A stretch of 64,000 nucleotides of DNA from Nageia nagi (taxonomy: Eukaryota > Pinophyta): NCBI GenBank assembly GCA_050084985.1, contig JBITNC010000001.1, positions 186,000,001 through 186,064,000 on the forward strand. The letters run 5' to 3'. This document shows positions 48,101-59,616 of the stretch, piece after piece; the first letter of the stretch is position 1; each line of letters begins with the position of its first letter. The notes beneath the pieces were generated by a model. It was not told the origin of the DNA. It ran no database searches and worked only from the letters and a program-made list of their open reading frames with translations. A program made the position numbers and the translations under genes.

Positions 48101-49590
48101 TCTAAATATATTAGGAGATATGCCTCAACCTAATGATTAATATATGGACATCTAAATATCTCCTCTCCATCAAATGAAAATTTTCTTTCTTATTTCAATA
48201 AAAAATAAGATTGTCATAATGATAGAGTAGGAAGCATATGCTTCATGGGAGGCTTAATTTAATACCTTGAGAAGTAAGGATAGTGATTTATAAAAAAATT
48301 AGAAATATATATATGGCTTTTATATGAATGAGACTCCAAACAATGCTTATAAAATTCTTGAATGAAGAAATATCTAAGAGTATATAAAATACATTTGGAA
48401 AATTTCATATAGTACCCTATGTGAAATAGGAATTTAAGAGAGTATTCTTTATAAGAGTGTATTTTTTAGTAGAATCAAGTATCAAAAATGTATATCAAAT
48501 AAAGATTTTATGAAAATGAGTATTTTAGTCTCAAAACCTAATCTATTAAAATGAACCCTTTAGTTGTACAATATGTGCTAAATTATTATGGAAAATCTAG
48601 AAAAAAAGAAAAAAATGAACTTTTAAATGAAAAATAAGGAAGGTTGTTAAGGTATACATAGTAGCTTCAATAAGAGTTGGTGAAAAATATACATATTATG
48701 TAAGAGAAAAGAGCAATATTAAGGGAAATTAGAATATGGAAAAGGATGGGGAAGCTCTATAGGTGTTTATAAAAATCTAGACTTAGTTTACAAACATTGT
48801 TGGCTTGATAGAAGTTTTTTAATTTTCTTTGGTCTCTCTAGACTTTTGAAGTCTTGATAATGTGGTATCTATAAAGGGAAATGTGGTTGTATTAATTATC
48901 CAACCTTAATTAGAGTCCTTTTAGGCACCACCTATCCTTGTGAAACTAATAAGTTATTATCAAGTCATATTAGTGTAAAGGGAGATGTCAAGTATACACT
49001 TTTTAATTATTTTTGAAGGCATATTAATCTATCCCAACATTTATTTATTTATTCTTTGCTAGGAGTTTGGAGCCTTGTCATGAGCTAGAGGGATCTCATT
49101 ACACTAAAACCCTAGGGAGTGAGATGAGGTGGACTAGCCTGATGCAATGGTTAATCACTTAACAATTGTAACAAGTTAGGGTGGGATATTTTGTACTCTT
49201 CAAATGATCCTATGAGATGTGTATCTCCTTAAAATGCTTAATAGACTTTGGAGGATTGACTATTGAATTGGAATCATAAGTTTCATGCTTTTATAATGGT
49301 GAGGTTAGAAGGTATTGGTGGTAGATCTAGTTCTCTATTCAAAGATGGGATGAAATATAGTAATTATGGATCTAGCATCCCTAGAGGAGACTATGAGCAA
49401 TGAGATTGTATAAAACATCATATGCCAAGGTGGTCTAGACAAATTCATTTGTGCATGCAAGGGCCATGATGATTAGGTCTCTATGGAGGTGGCAAGCATA
49501 TGGAATAATTGTAGCTATAGGGTGAATGGAAGAATTGTAATCTTTAGTCTAGTGTCCATAGATTAGGAATTTATCATGCCAAATGAGAGC
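42171..49590. other. AT-rich degenerate stretch with no assignable gene
   Basis: Long AT-rich sequence. Parts on the plus strand (for example near 44,460-44,640 and 46,180-46,700) have the base texture of decayed coding DNA, but I could not name a family. The open stretches at 43,358, 43,892 and 45,546 are low-complexity. Confidence 0.4.
45947..46011. repeat. 25-bp direct duplication, 40-bp period
   Basis: ctacataggtaggatatttg plus five more bases occurs at 45,947-45,971 and again, identical, at 45,987-46,011. Confidence 0.9.
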
Positions 49591-49596
49591 CTGTAG

Positions 49597-51662
49597 GTGA
49601 GAAAAGAAGGAAAACTCAATAAAATAGATGTGAGGAACAAGTTCCTAGAGAAGGTGTTAAAGAAAAAGGACCTAGAAAAATATCATATTGGTGTGGTAAG
49701 AGACTCAATCCCTAACCATTTGGATGATGTTGTTATTGTTATGATTAAGTATATGATTTTAGATGGAATATATAAAATACTATTAGTCTACCATTTATTA
49801 ATGCTCAATCATTTTAGTTTTTCAAAGATAGACAAGGTAAATTTTCCTTACTTTATCTTCAATTCACTATCTTTATCAATTGACAAAGTAAAGTGAAATA
49901 GAGCTTTGGTGCCCCTACATGGTGTTGTCATAAAACTAGTCTACAATAAGGCGATAGCTTTATCCCCTAAAAAACACCCTAGGGTTAAAGTTTAAGTGGG
50001 TGGTCATGTATTTGAGCTAGGGAAAAGTGCTCTCATGGAAGTAGGGAAACCTCCAATAGCACAAGTAGTAGGGATGGGGTAGATAAGGAAAAATTCAATA
50101 TTCATATAGCTAGCCCAAAGATAGATGTAAAATTGAGTATGAATAAGACTTATCATAGAAGGTAGAGAAGCAAAAGTGATTTAGAAAACTCTTCTTAGTT
50201 TAAAAAGGATATAAAGCAATTGGAAGATGTAGTATTATTTTAGAGACCTTCAAGCCTAACTTAGGGTGAGAGGAGGAATGAGTTGGTTAGTGAATTATCA
50301 ACAACTCATGAATTTAAGAAGAGGTGGATGTTGTAAATTCCCTATTGAGAATTAGTACCAAGTGGGGATTGAAAGGGGAAAGGAGCAACCTTAAAAGAAA
50401 GAGGAGAAAGGAGATTATAGCAAGAAAGAAGAAGAGATACTTTAAAAGAATAAGGGTCATCATATGATTTAAGTAAAGAATACCCTAAATAGAAAAGAGA
50501 GATGGCCTACTCTGCAAGAAGAGAGGAAGGTGGTAGAGGAGCCAAGAAGAAGTAGGAGACTTAAAAGGAAGATAGTTTTACAATAATAAAACTCAAGTGA
50601 AAAAGGGCTCAAGGAGAAAAATAGAGAGCAAAAGGAGAAAGGGGGTAATAATCCAAATTTTGATAGAGACCTCAATTGAAAGGGGACATCAAAAATACTC
50701 TCTTAGATATGGAAGAATTAGAAGAGGATAGAAACATAGGCCTTGAATTACCCCTTGGAGAATAGGTACAATACCTTCAAGGGTCCCTTGGAAAATGGAA
50801 AGAACAATTTGAGAAGTCCAAAGGTGGAGGGCAAAAATATCATAACTCAAGACAAGTTAAGACAAAGGATAGAAAGGCACCTATTTACAAGTTTGTAAAA
50901 TTTGAAAAGGACTTGTCACAACCCATGGCTTCAAAAGGGAGTGGTAAAAATTCCATGGACAGATCCTTAAAGTCTTCAACAAAATTTAGTGAGAAAAGGG
51001 AGAGAAATAATAGAACAAGAGTAATAGAATCATAAAAATTACCTATCATGCTAAGTTATGTAAAACTAAGGAGTGCCATTAAATTATGGAGTTCTAAATG
51101 GAAGGAAAATAAGGTAAGTGTGATGCACTTGCATGAGTTATCAAGCATAAATTCCATTGAGAATAGTGAGAAGGTAATGCTAGGCTACAAAAGTCTAAGG
51201 GGGGTTAATGACCCCAGGAGAAAAACAAAAGTAGAATAAATTATAATAGTGCAACAAAGGAAATTACAATAGCCTTAAAAGTTGTTTAAATAATAAACTT
51301 GGATGATACAGACCCTCAAGAGGAGTTTAAAATTTGAGAAACATGTAAGAAACTAAAAGTAGCTCCATAAGAAATTCACAAAGGAGGATGTCAAAATGGG
51401 AATAAAAGATTAGGATAAGCTAGATTAGGCTATGGATCCCCAAGTGGAAGAGATTAAGATGAAAGCCTCATCAAAAAGATTGAAGGGAGTACAAAAGCAA
51501 TATCTAGTAAGATTTAGAATATCGTTCAGTACCAAAATCCATAATGAAATGTTAACAAAACCAAAACTCAAGAAACAAGCATGGAGCACAAAGTATGAAG
51601 ACATAGGTATAAATCCTAGTTTCAAGGAAGTCATACTCAAAAAGATGCGTGCCAACCTCTAG
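49597..51662 (+). pseudogene. Decayed coding-like stretch, unknown, Lys-rich
   Basis: Open pieces at 49,597-49,896 (99 codons), 51,048-51,239 and 51,432-51,662 lie on one strand with strong purine bias between them. The first reads KFLEKVLKKKDLEKYHIGVV, then a hydrophobic YMILDGIYKILLVYHLLMLN, then FPYFIFNSL. This hydrophilic/hydrophobic layout recalls ORFs in some plant transposons, but I cannot name the family. The middle part carries RRSRRLKRK-type basic clusters. It may be one old ORF upstream of the LINE fragment; the link is not shown. Confidence 0.25.
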
Positions 51663-52639
51663 AATTCAACTATGATAAATTGTAGCACATTCCCTTAGAG
51701 TAAAATGAATAATGAGTGAATTTGGTGTAGTTGCTAATGTTGGATAGAAGGGGAAATGTGACCTCAATTATGAGATATAAGCAATGGATATTTTGTAGAA
51801 AAAATAGTAGTTGTATATGTCCTAATTTAGTGTGATATTTTGTATCTATCATGGAAAATAGCTTGCTTAGTTAGATGTTAATTAGGAGCTAGTTGTTGAG
51901 TAATAGGACTCTTCGATTTTGTTCTCAAGTTCATAGCATAATTAGCTATATGTTTAATACTAGAAGAATGTAGCAAATGGGAAATATGTCTATAACAAAA
52001 TTTTGAAACTTTTTATTGTATAAGTTAATGAAGGCCCTTATAAAATTCATAATTTATTTATTAATACAAAATTATCGCATTAATAAAAAAAGTGGTAAAC
52101 TAGTAAATAATTGTAAAGGATTATCATAATTGATAAAGGAGAAACTTAATGAGGGGATAAATGAAGGAAAAAATGATAGTAAACATTAGGAAAATAAGAA
52201 TCAAATTTATAAAGGTATAAAAAACATACAAAAGAACTATATAGTTAATGAAGGGAAAGTGTAAAATATACATCTTTTGATTAGTTTTGCAATATTCTTT
52301 TGTGGAAGGATTAGAGTGAAAGATTTTAGGGAAGAAGATTAATGTAACTTTAGGAAATACTACATAAATGAAATCCTTAAGGTTAGGATTAGACTTTGGC
52401 ATTGGACCACCATTGTAGGAAAGAACTTAGGGCCATGCAAAATCTCTACAATCACTTATGCCATGCAAGATTCTAAGCAATCTTTGTGTGGTATTTTCAC
52501 ATAAGAGGATATTGTCGATACAAGTTCCCCTCTAGAGGAGGATAAGAAAGGTGAAAAGATATATTAAAATCCCTTATGCTATTATCAACCAATCTATAGA
52601 ACGAGGATTATATAGTCTTGGTAATAAGCTCCATGGAAC
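51663..52639. other. AT-rich stretch with no recognisable gene
   Basis: The only open stretches are minus-strand low-complexity ones (51,670-51,852; 52,124-52,402), made of Phe/Leu/Ile/Tyr codons over T-rich sequence. I see no family resemblance. Confidence 0.45.
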
Positions 52640-53330
52640 TTGCCCAAACATTAACTCAATACAAAGATGGCCAAAGATAACATGAAAAATTTAAGAAAAT
52701 ATGTAGGCTATTAGAATTTCTAATGATTATATTATATTCATCCATGATTATATAAAATATTATGAACAGTTCTTGACCATGCCTTTTTTTTTTTTGGAAA
52801 TAAAGGCTTACTATTAGAAAAATGGCAACATGGTTTCACCCTAACCAAGGAAAACATAATGAATGGACCAATATGGTTTCCTTATCATACCTTCCCTTTG
52901 ATTTCTGGAACCATAAGCTATTTAAAGGAATTGCAAGATCCTTTGGCAAATTTATTTTAATTAATGAAGTTACAAAGGCTCAAACAAGAGTGATGGTGGT
53001 AAGATTACTTGTCATGGTAATATTTGGGATTAGGATTACAAAACTAATAATACTTAATTCATATATTTGTGATTGGATTCAATAATTAAGGTATGAAAAA
53101 TATAATTGCCTTTGTTCATGTTGCAATTAGGTAGGGATTAGTTCATGTCTTTGTCAGAAATAATGGAAACTAAATCTATATGAAGCTAAATAGAATTTTA
53201 ATGTGATCAATAGGTAGCCAAAAGTGAAAAAGAGGGATATCCCATCTAATTATGTAGAATATAAAAATATTGCTAGAGCAGAGGAAAATCATCAAATTCT
53301 TATGATAGAAAGGGAGGATAATGGATAAGG
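52640..53330 (+). pseudogene. LINE-type ORF1 fragment with DUF4283-like domain
   Basis: An 87-codon open stretch (52,822-53,085) reads MVSLSYLPFDFWNHKLFKGI, then ARSFGKFILINEVTKAQTRV and a hydrophobic VRLLVMV. This follows the plant DUF4283 pattern (V-x-L-x-x-L-P-x-x-F/Y-W, G-x-x-G-K/T). After a stop it continues as YEKYNCLCSCCN*VGISSCLC, a relic of the CCHC knuckle that follows DUF4283 in plant L1-like ORF1 proteins and in the related zf-CCHC_4 proteins. ORF1 would bind element RNA. No endonuclease or RT is found downstream before 54,051, so it is a fragment. Confidence 0.6.
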
Positions 53331-54050
53331 TATACAACATAAAAAGGTGGTTCATAATGAATAAGGATGGAATAATAATAATAAAGAAAGGAATCTATTA
53401 AAATTTAAGAAATATCATTTATAAAGAAAGGAATAATAAATAGAGTGTATGTATCTTAGTCACCCTCTTAGATTACTATAGTAAAATGAACTCATATAAG
53501 AAAAACACACATTGTATGACCCAACAAAAGAGAAAAAAGAGAGAAAATAACAACTAGGGAGGTTATTAATGGTAAATAATCAAATTTATATAGTTTTGAT
53601 AGAGTATATCATACTAAACCAAGAAAAATATGATGATCACAAAAGATTGAGAAATTTCATGCTATAGTCTTAGTAGTAGGCCTATCCAAGGCAAAAAGAT
53701 GCTACGATTTTGGTAGCAAATTCATTCAAGAGAGAGATAATTTTCAAAAGAAAGAAATAAGTTGAAAATAGGTGTCTAATATTTGGTTTACCAAGTAGTG
53801 TATATGAAGAATATTTTATAACTATAAAAATAAATAGTATCAGGATGTTGCCCAAACTATTACAAATTTGTTATAATAGGTTTTGGGTACCTTTATAAAA
53901 CTACTAAATTTAACCATTGGCCTTTTGGCTAGTTTATACTAAAATAAATGAAGAGAAATAAACATATGAAGAGTTTACTATGTCTAAGGTTGATATTAAT
54001 TATCAAGATAATTGTTATTCAAAGAAGAATTCTTACATAAAGATAATATC
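53331..54050. other. AT-rich stretch between LINE fragment and element 4
   Basis: No recognisable coding motif. It ends exactly where the left LTR of element 4 begins. Confidence 0.5.
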
Positions 54051-55052
54051 TATTAATCACTTTTTCTTATTGAGAGAAAAAGGGGACATTAGGGATCTAA
54101 GATCCTCCTTTTAATGAGGTGGTCCTTGATGTGTTTACTTAGTGATAATGGATTATATTAATACTTATGTTATTTTTCTCACAATATTTACCATACTAAG
54201 ATTAAATACTTGATCCACTAATTCTAGAAAAGTAAGCAATTACTTAATGTTTGTAACTTGGTTGCATTAGACTTGCTCAAATTATCCAAGATATGAAGAA
54301 GGTTGCAATATGTTTGGCACAAGTATCTCTTTAATTATTGAATGAAAGTTCTAATATTTTTATATTTTTTCACTTTTTCTCTAAATTTTCAATGACTTAT
54401 TTCATTTTCATCATAACTTTTCTTATCATTGAAGAAAATGGTCACTCCACTAATTTTTGAAAATTAAAATATTCCATCAATGTTTTTAACTAGATTAGAG
54501 AATCTTACTCAATTCAATCAATTTATAAGTAAAGAATGATATATATCATGTAGATTTCCTTACACATAGTTTCTTTTACTTTTTTTGATGAGCACTTAAT
54601 TTCTTTAGTGATATGTCATATTGCATAGCTTACACAACACATCACATTTTTTTCACCAACTCAAATGTTGACTTATTTTTAAGTTTACAAAAAGATAGCA
54701 TTATATAAGTATAAGAAATGAATTATTACATATACTTGAAATTCATCTCATCACTTAAACAAATATCAAAGAAAAACATACACATGAACTGAATGCAAAA
54801 GATACTATCTTAATATTGCAAAAGATTTAAAGTGTTAGAGAGAGACCCTTACAAATGATATACCCTCTCCTTTAAGTAATATATATAAGTAGTTAACTTT
54901 GAAATAAAACCTTAACTTCCCTTTGAAATCCTAATTACAAAATAATCAAAAGTTGGCTAAGTTTGAAAATTAGCTAGCTCAAAAAATGATAGTCTGGAAA
55001 CTTAAAAAATTAGACTAAATCTAGAGATTAAGGGGGAAAAAAATTTCTAAGA
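54051..55052 (-). repeat. 3' LTR of element 4, left copy
   Basis: About 1.0 kb, similar throughout to 59,617-60,636 (for example gagagaaaaaggggaca, gataatggattat, gagagacccttacaaatga). The minus-strand start is decayed to TCTTAG from TGTTAG. Confidence 0.85.
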
Positions 55053-55066
55053 CCCTTAACTTTATT
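55053..55066 (-). other. Polypurine-tract position, left copy
   Basis: The minus strand reads aataaagttaaggg next to the LTR start, matching aatggagttaaggg at the right copy. Confidence 0.6.
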
Positions 55067-55765
55067 ACAATGCTAAAACTCATGAAAATAATTCATCAAT
55101 TTACTGATGGTGAGGAAGGAAAAAGGGAAATCATTTTCATGACTTTTTATAGATATCATTGCTAGAGAAGTCTTGAAACTTATCATGATCTTCCATAAAT
55201 ACTTGATGCTGATAGATAACCTATCCTGTTTCCCATTATGTGAATTTTTGATGTGCAATTTTGACTTGGTAAATCCAAGAGAGATAACATTCATATGCTA
55301 TGAAGGCTTCTTCAAGATCTTTTGATTGTAATTTCTTTTCTAGAAGTTCTATTAGGCTTGCTTTAACTTCTTCATCACTCCTCCACTAGATGGACTCTTC
55401 AAGGGTTTGGATATCTATCAAATCAATAATATCCCTATTATCTTGGTATAGTTTATCAAATTCTTATTTAAAATCCTTACATCTTTGTTTTGTATTTGAA
55501 AACCAATAAAAAAGGAATGAAAATTATTTATAAAAATTCAACAATCACTCATCATTGATAATCTCCCACTCAATTCTTATCATATTTTCCACTTCAACTA
55601 TCCATTGATATATAAATTTATTATATCATCCTCAACACCATACAACTAAAAATTGATATTATTGAAGTAAATGAGGTCATGGTATGTATTTGGGAAGACT
55701 TTGGTTGCTTTTTAATTCTTTTCATTTTACATTTGGATTCAAATTAAATGCCACCATTGACTTTG
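55067..55765 (-). pseudogene. Remnant of the 3' ORF, left copy
   Basis: On the minus strand this matches the last ~230 codons of the ORF at 60,700-64,000: ATKVFPNTYHDL, then DNRDIIDLIDIQTLEESI (right copy: NRDIIDFKYIQTLDKSIWW) and SKDLEEAFIAYECYLSWIYQ. Similarity fades to the right of about 55,765, where the RNase H-linked sequence begins, so most of the ORF and integrase appear deleted here. Several stops occur at Gln positions. Confidence 0.75.
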
Positions 55766-55899
55766 ATATCTCTTTAATCAAATTTTGATAATTGAAGTGA
55801 TAATTTCAATCATAAAGGTTTTCTAACTCAATCTATCCTAGAAATATTATGTTTGAATCTAACTGCATACTTTTGTTTGATTGTATAAAGCTTGATGAA

Positions 55900-56425
55900 T
55901 ATTCTTTAGTGCATTGCAAAAAGCGTAAAAGCTACTTGTCAGAATCAAAGACTTGTCAATGCTCAACATTGTTTGGTATAATTGTTATGAAATTTTACTC
56001 AATGTGATGGTACCCTAATCCATTTGAAGGGAATGGCTTTATCATGATGGCTGATACAACTAAAGAATTTGCTTGAGAATTCTAACTTCAAGGAATAGCA
56101 ATTATATTGAAGGAATCAAAAGTTTTAGTCATGTTCCATATAATATGTCTTTATGATCATAACTTAGAATTTTTGGTATAAAACTAAATTTTAGCTTATT
56201 TGAAAATTAATTCTACATCCTTGAAACATACTAGATTTTGAATCTATAACTTTTCTTTGCTAATTTTAGACCTTGATAAAAGGCTTCATATTCAATAATA
56301 TTATTAATGTAGTGAAAAGTCAACCTCATTGGAAAAAAAAATTCTTAACCCCATTAGGAGCTATAAAAATGACACTCTCTCAATTTACTTCTCTATGTTT
56401 ACTACCATAAAAATACATTTTCCAT
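55900..56425 (-). pseudogene. Additional (archaeal-type) RNase H, inactive
   Basis: The minus strand reads WKMYFYGSKHREV, then VIFIAPNGVKNFFSNEVDFS, shifts frame in a T run, and continues YINNIIEYEAFYQGLKLAKK. Plant Ty3/gypsy aRNH has YFDGS, then IAPNG/ISP.G, then NN.AEYEAL..GL. The first catalytic Asp (DGS) is Tyr here, while the Glu of EYEA is kept. Downstream text (ISIPRSEN-like region near 56,000) fits the domain's C-terminal half. It would remove RNA from the RNA-DNA hybrid. It lies directly after the protease with no RT between. Confidence 0.8.
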
Positions 56426-56680
56426 ACATCATCATATTTAGGATATCATTATCTCTTTTGGAGTCTTCTTCAATAGCTTGATATGAACCAATTTTTGCAT
56501 CTTGAAAGAAAACTATGAATTGATTTTTAGGTAAGTCAACCTCATGATTAGGAACTTCTTGAATATTCCCTTCAATCTTGATTTCTTTGGGGATAACCAC
56601 CCATCTTTGTTTAGCTTTGGGTTTAAGAATTTATAATGTATCTTTAATCAAGATCTATGCAAAAGACCAATCCAAGGAAA
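56426..56680 (-). pseudogene. Spacer between protease and RNase H in element 4
   Basis: Open for 71 codons (56,385-56,600), reading PNHEVDLPKNQFIVFFQDAK, an acidic linker. In related elements RT should lie here; its absence shows an internal deletion or a family that never had it. Confidence 0.55.
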
Positions 56681-57010
56681 TCTTACCACCCATAGTCACT
56701 CCAAACTATCTTCCTAGTAGCATTCCATAAGCGATAGGCATGTCAACTACCAAAATACTCATAAGAAGTTTTCAAGATAGAAATGTGGATAAGTTGATGA
56801 TGATATCTTTGACTTTACCCACTATCTTTACATCAAAAGAATCCATTTAGAAATAAGAATCTTCACATTCAATAAAATTCACTTTCAAAATATGAGCAAA
56901 TTTCAATAGTATAATGTTATATGTAGCTTCTAAATCTAGGATATAATTGCACAACTTTCTACTATTCATCCAAAGAGACATGTAAAATGGGGGCAATGTA
57001 GCCATTTTCT
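56680..57010 (-). pseudogene. Aspartic protease of element 4, inactive
   Basis: The minus strand reads PPFYVSLWMNSRKLCNYILD, then LEATYNIILLKFAHILKVNF. The end block reads DMPIAYGMLLGR then FGVTMGGKISLDWSFA, which is the conserved end of plant Ty3/gypsy proteases (V.DVP..WGMLL.R.......GG....D). The active site D-S-G-A reads D-L-E-A (plus-strand 56,925-56,936), so the catalytic triad is destroyed. Confidence 0.8.
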
Positions 57011-57461
57011 ATTAAGCTATGTAAACCTATTCTCCAATGTTAACCTTCCCCATAATAAGGTTTACATGTATTTTAGTAGGTTTAATCACATATAGGAGTT
57101 TTTTCATAGCTTACGGATCACTCTTCAAAATTTATAAGATGGATACATTATCCATATTTTTGGAATAGTTTTCAACTATACTACATTTTAAATTAGATAG
57201 ATCCTTTTTATTTTGCTCTATTTGGATTTCTTTATATTTTTTCTAACTTTTATATTATTGTTGAGCTTGAAGCTTGGTTTGGGATGTTGTTGGTATGGTG
57301 TAACATTAAGAAAATTCAATACTATCTTGGAAGAAATTTTTTGGAACACCTTCATTATTTTCTTCCAAGAGTAAATTAGATTCTCCTTATTAAACTAGGT
57401 CATAGCTTCCCAATAGTACTTCATTTTCTATAATCATCTCATGTAAGATATTCATAGTAAT

Positions 57462-57500
57462 ACAATTGTTAGGATCATGTTCATACTTACAAAGATTACA
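57462..57500 (-). pseudogene. Gag zinc knuckle of element 4, ligands intact
   Basis: The minus strand reads CNLCKYEHDPNNC, i.e. C-x2-C-x3-H-x4-C with all four metal ligands present, unlike the knuckles of the other two elements. Confidence 0.65.
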
Positions 57501-57699
57501 ATTAGAATTTGGTGTTAAATATTTTGGTCTATCCAAAGGAATAAGTATTTTATTCTTCTCTTCTCTAAAATCTCCTCTATTTTGATATGGAAAGTTTTTG
57601 AAGTTTTGTTGAGTTCTAAATCCCTAATGCATATTATGAGTCTGTTGAATATTCATATTAGCTAATTTCCTTAAAAAATCATTTTCAACCTATTTTCAT

Positions 57700-59330
57700 T
57701 AAGGAGATTCACTTTTATCTTCTTTACCAGATGATTTAACATTCCCTTATCTTGATTCAAAAGGTTTATTTCTCTTAATTTTTGTTGTAGTAATCATAAA
57801 TTCTTCATGTGTAATTACTTCATCCACTACATTCTAGAATGTAGTAGGTTCATATACTATTACCATATATCCCAACTCAATATGTAGAGCATTAATGTAG
57901 AAACATTTTTTGACTTATTTGATAGGCTACAAATTCTTAGGGATTTTACGAAAGATTTTTTTAAAATGGTCCACTAGTTGTGGAATAGATTCTTTATCCT
58001 TCTTCTTTATATGTGAAAGTTCATTGATTAGCTCTGTTCTCAATACCCAACTTTTTAATCTTAAAAAAAATGCATCTGATAAGTTATCCGAATTGAGATT
58101 GATCCAATAGGAAGAGAATTATACCATTGTAGAGTAGAATCTATGAGAGTTTTGAAAAACATGCATACTACAACATCTTTATATTCAACCACATTTACTT
58201 TGTAAAAAGTGTTGAAATTTTCAAGATGTTTCTCTAAGGTATTACTAGATTGGTCTACTAAAAAAGAGAAAGATTTATAGTTTCTTTAGGGAGCTTATGT
58301 CTTTATGCTTATAAATTCAAAGTTCTAAAATTATTTTCCCATGGTCATGGAAGTCTTTGATTTCTGTCTACCATATCAAAAGCTTTTGTATCATATTTAG
58401 AACCTACAAAATCAATTTTCTATTCTTTACATGATATACTTCTTATAGGAGTGTGGCTTATCATTTCAATAAGTGTGGTATTTAGATTTATATTTTCTCA
58501 TTCTCTTTAAAATATTCATAAATATCTTTCAAGTTATATAGGGTTAATATTTCAAGCACTTGTTTCAATCGATCTTGAGATTCGAGTTGTTCTTTTGGAA
58601 GGGCTTTCTAATTTGGATAAATTAAAAATTGATGAAGAATGTTGAACTTTGACTTCTTCTTAATGGATTTTTATAATTAAATGTGAAAGGTTGGGCTTCA
58701 ATGTCAAGGATAAAATTCAACTTTTCAAATCCTTTATCATCTGAATCGCTTTCATCTATTGGATATCCACTAGTTCCTAAGACTTCTTCAAAATATGTTT
58801 TTCCCAAAATCACCTTGCTATTAATAAGGTTTAACCCAATTTATTATTTGATTTGAAAAATGTATATGTGTCTTCTAACAACTTCATTGTTTTGTTGAGT
58901 TTTTGATGTTAAAGTTCTCTCTTAACTTCTTATCAATAACTCTTGCAATAAAATATCAAAGATTTAAGAGATTGGACTAGGTTCATTGATAATTGAAGAG
59001 AGATAACTAACACCAATAGTAGCTAAATTTTATGATGATAGCTATACTAAATTTATTTTGATTAAAGGAAAGAAACTTATCTTGAACCTAACTATATATT
59101 TTCTTCCTAATTCATAATATGACTCTATATGGTATCCACTAATATCTATTTTTTCTTCTTTGAATGTGCCCAAAGGTTCTACAAAAGTTGGAACTTTTGA
59201 ATTTACTTCACTCCAAAAGGCCCTTTCAAGGAATGTCTTCCTAGATTGTTGATTCTTAATCTGAGGTGAATTAGGAGGAGATATTTCTTTTATTATTGTA
59301 AATACTTGTAATTCACTTTGAGCCAAAATA
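57700..59330 (-). pseudogene. Gag of element 4, degenerate
   Basis: Runs from near the PBS to the knuckle. The N-terminal part is open at 59,042-59,326 (MAQSELQVFTIIKE...) and 58,622-58,813 (acidic, with PIDESDSDDKGF). The capsid part is read as NLSDAFFFKIKKLGIENRAN, FTYKEEG and ISQKMFLH near 57,900-58,150, matching the helix-rich C-terminal half of plant Gag. The start choice (Met at 59,326) is the first open one after the PBS; upstream frames carry stops. Confidence 0.65.
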
Positions 59331-59590
59331 GTGAAAATTAATTCATTGAAGAAAAGTGATTTATTCCTTATTTCTTCTCAAATCCTCCTAACTTGTTGAT
59401 TTTGTAAAATGTGATATCTTGCAGAGTTAGGATGAGGATTTGCCATATAGTTCCAACATTTGCTTTTTAGTTTTATTTTTAAAAAAGAGTAAATTTTGAT
59501 GTGGTTTTGCATTTAGAATACTTCCAAGTGACTAACTTGTTTCAAAGTCTCCAAGCTAGCCTTGAATAGCTAAAGGATAGATTCTTGACT

Positions 59591-59612
59591 CTCTTCCCTA
59601 GTAGAGTCACCA
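59591..59612 (-). other. Primer-binding-site-like sequence of element 4
   Basis: The minus strand reads TGGTGACTCTACTAGGGA, four bases after the LTR end. It resembles the TGG.GACTC..CTGGGGA found after the LTR of some plant gypsy families. I do not assign a tRNA. Confidence 0.6.
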
Positions 59613-59616
59613 ATTC

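Noticed and set aside
52785-52796. T run as the poly(A) tail of a minus-strand LINE
   Set aside because: The adjoining LINE ORF1 reads on the plus strand and starts near this point, so the run is inside it and has the wrong orientation for a tail.
54051-55765. Reading the whole 1.7-kb repeat as the LTR
   Set aside because: Coding similarity to the 3' ORF continues through 55,067-55,765, and a polypurine tract plus TGTTAG marks the LTR start at 55,052 and 60,636.
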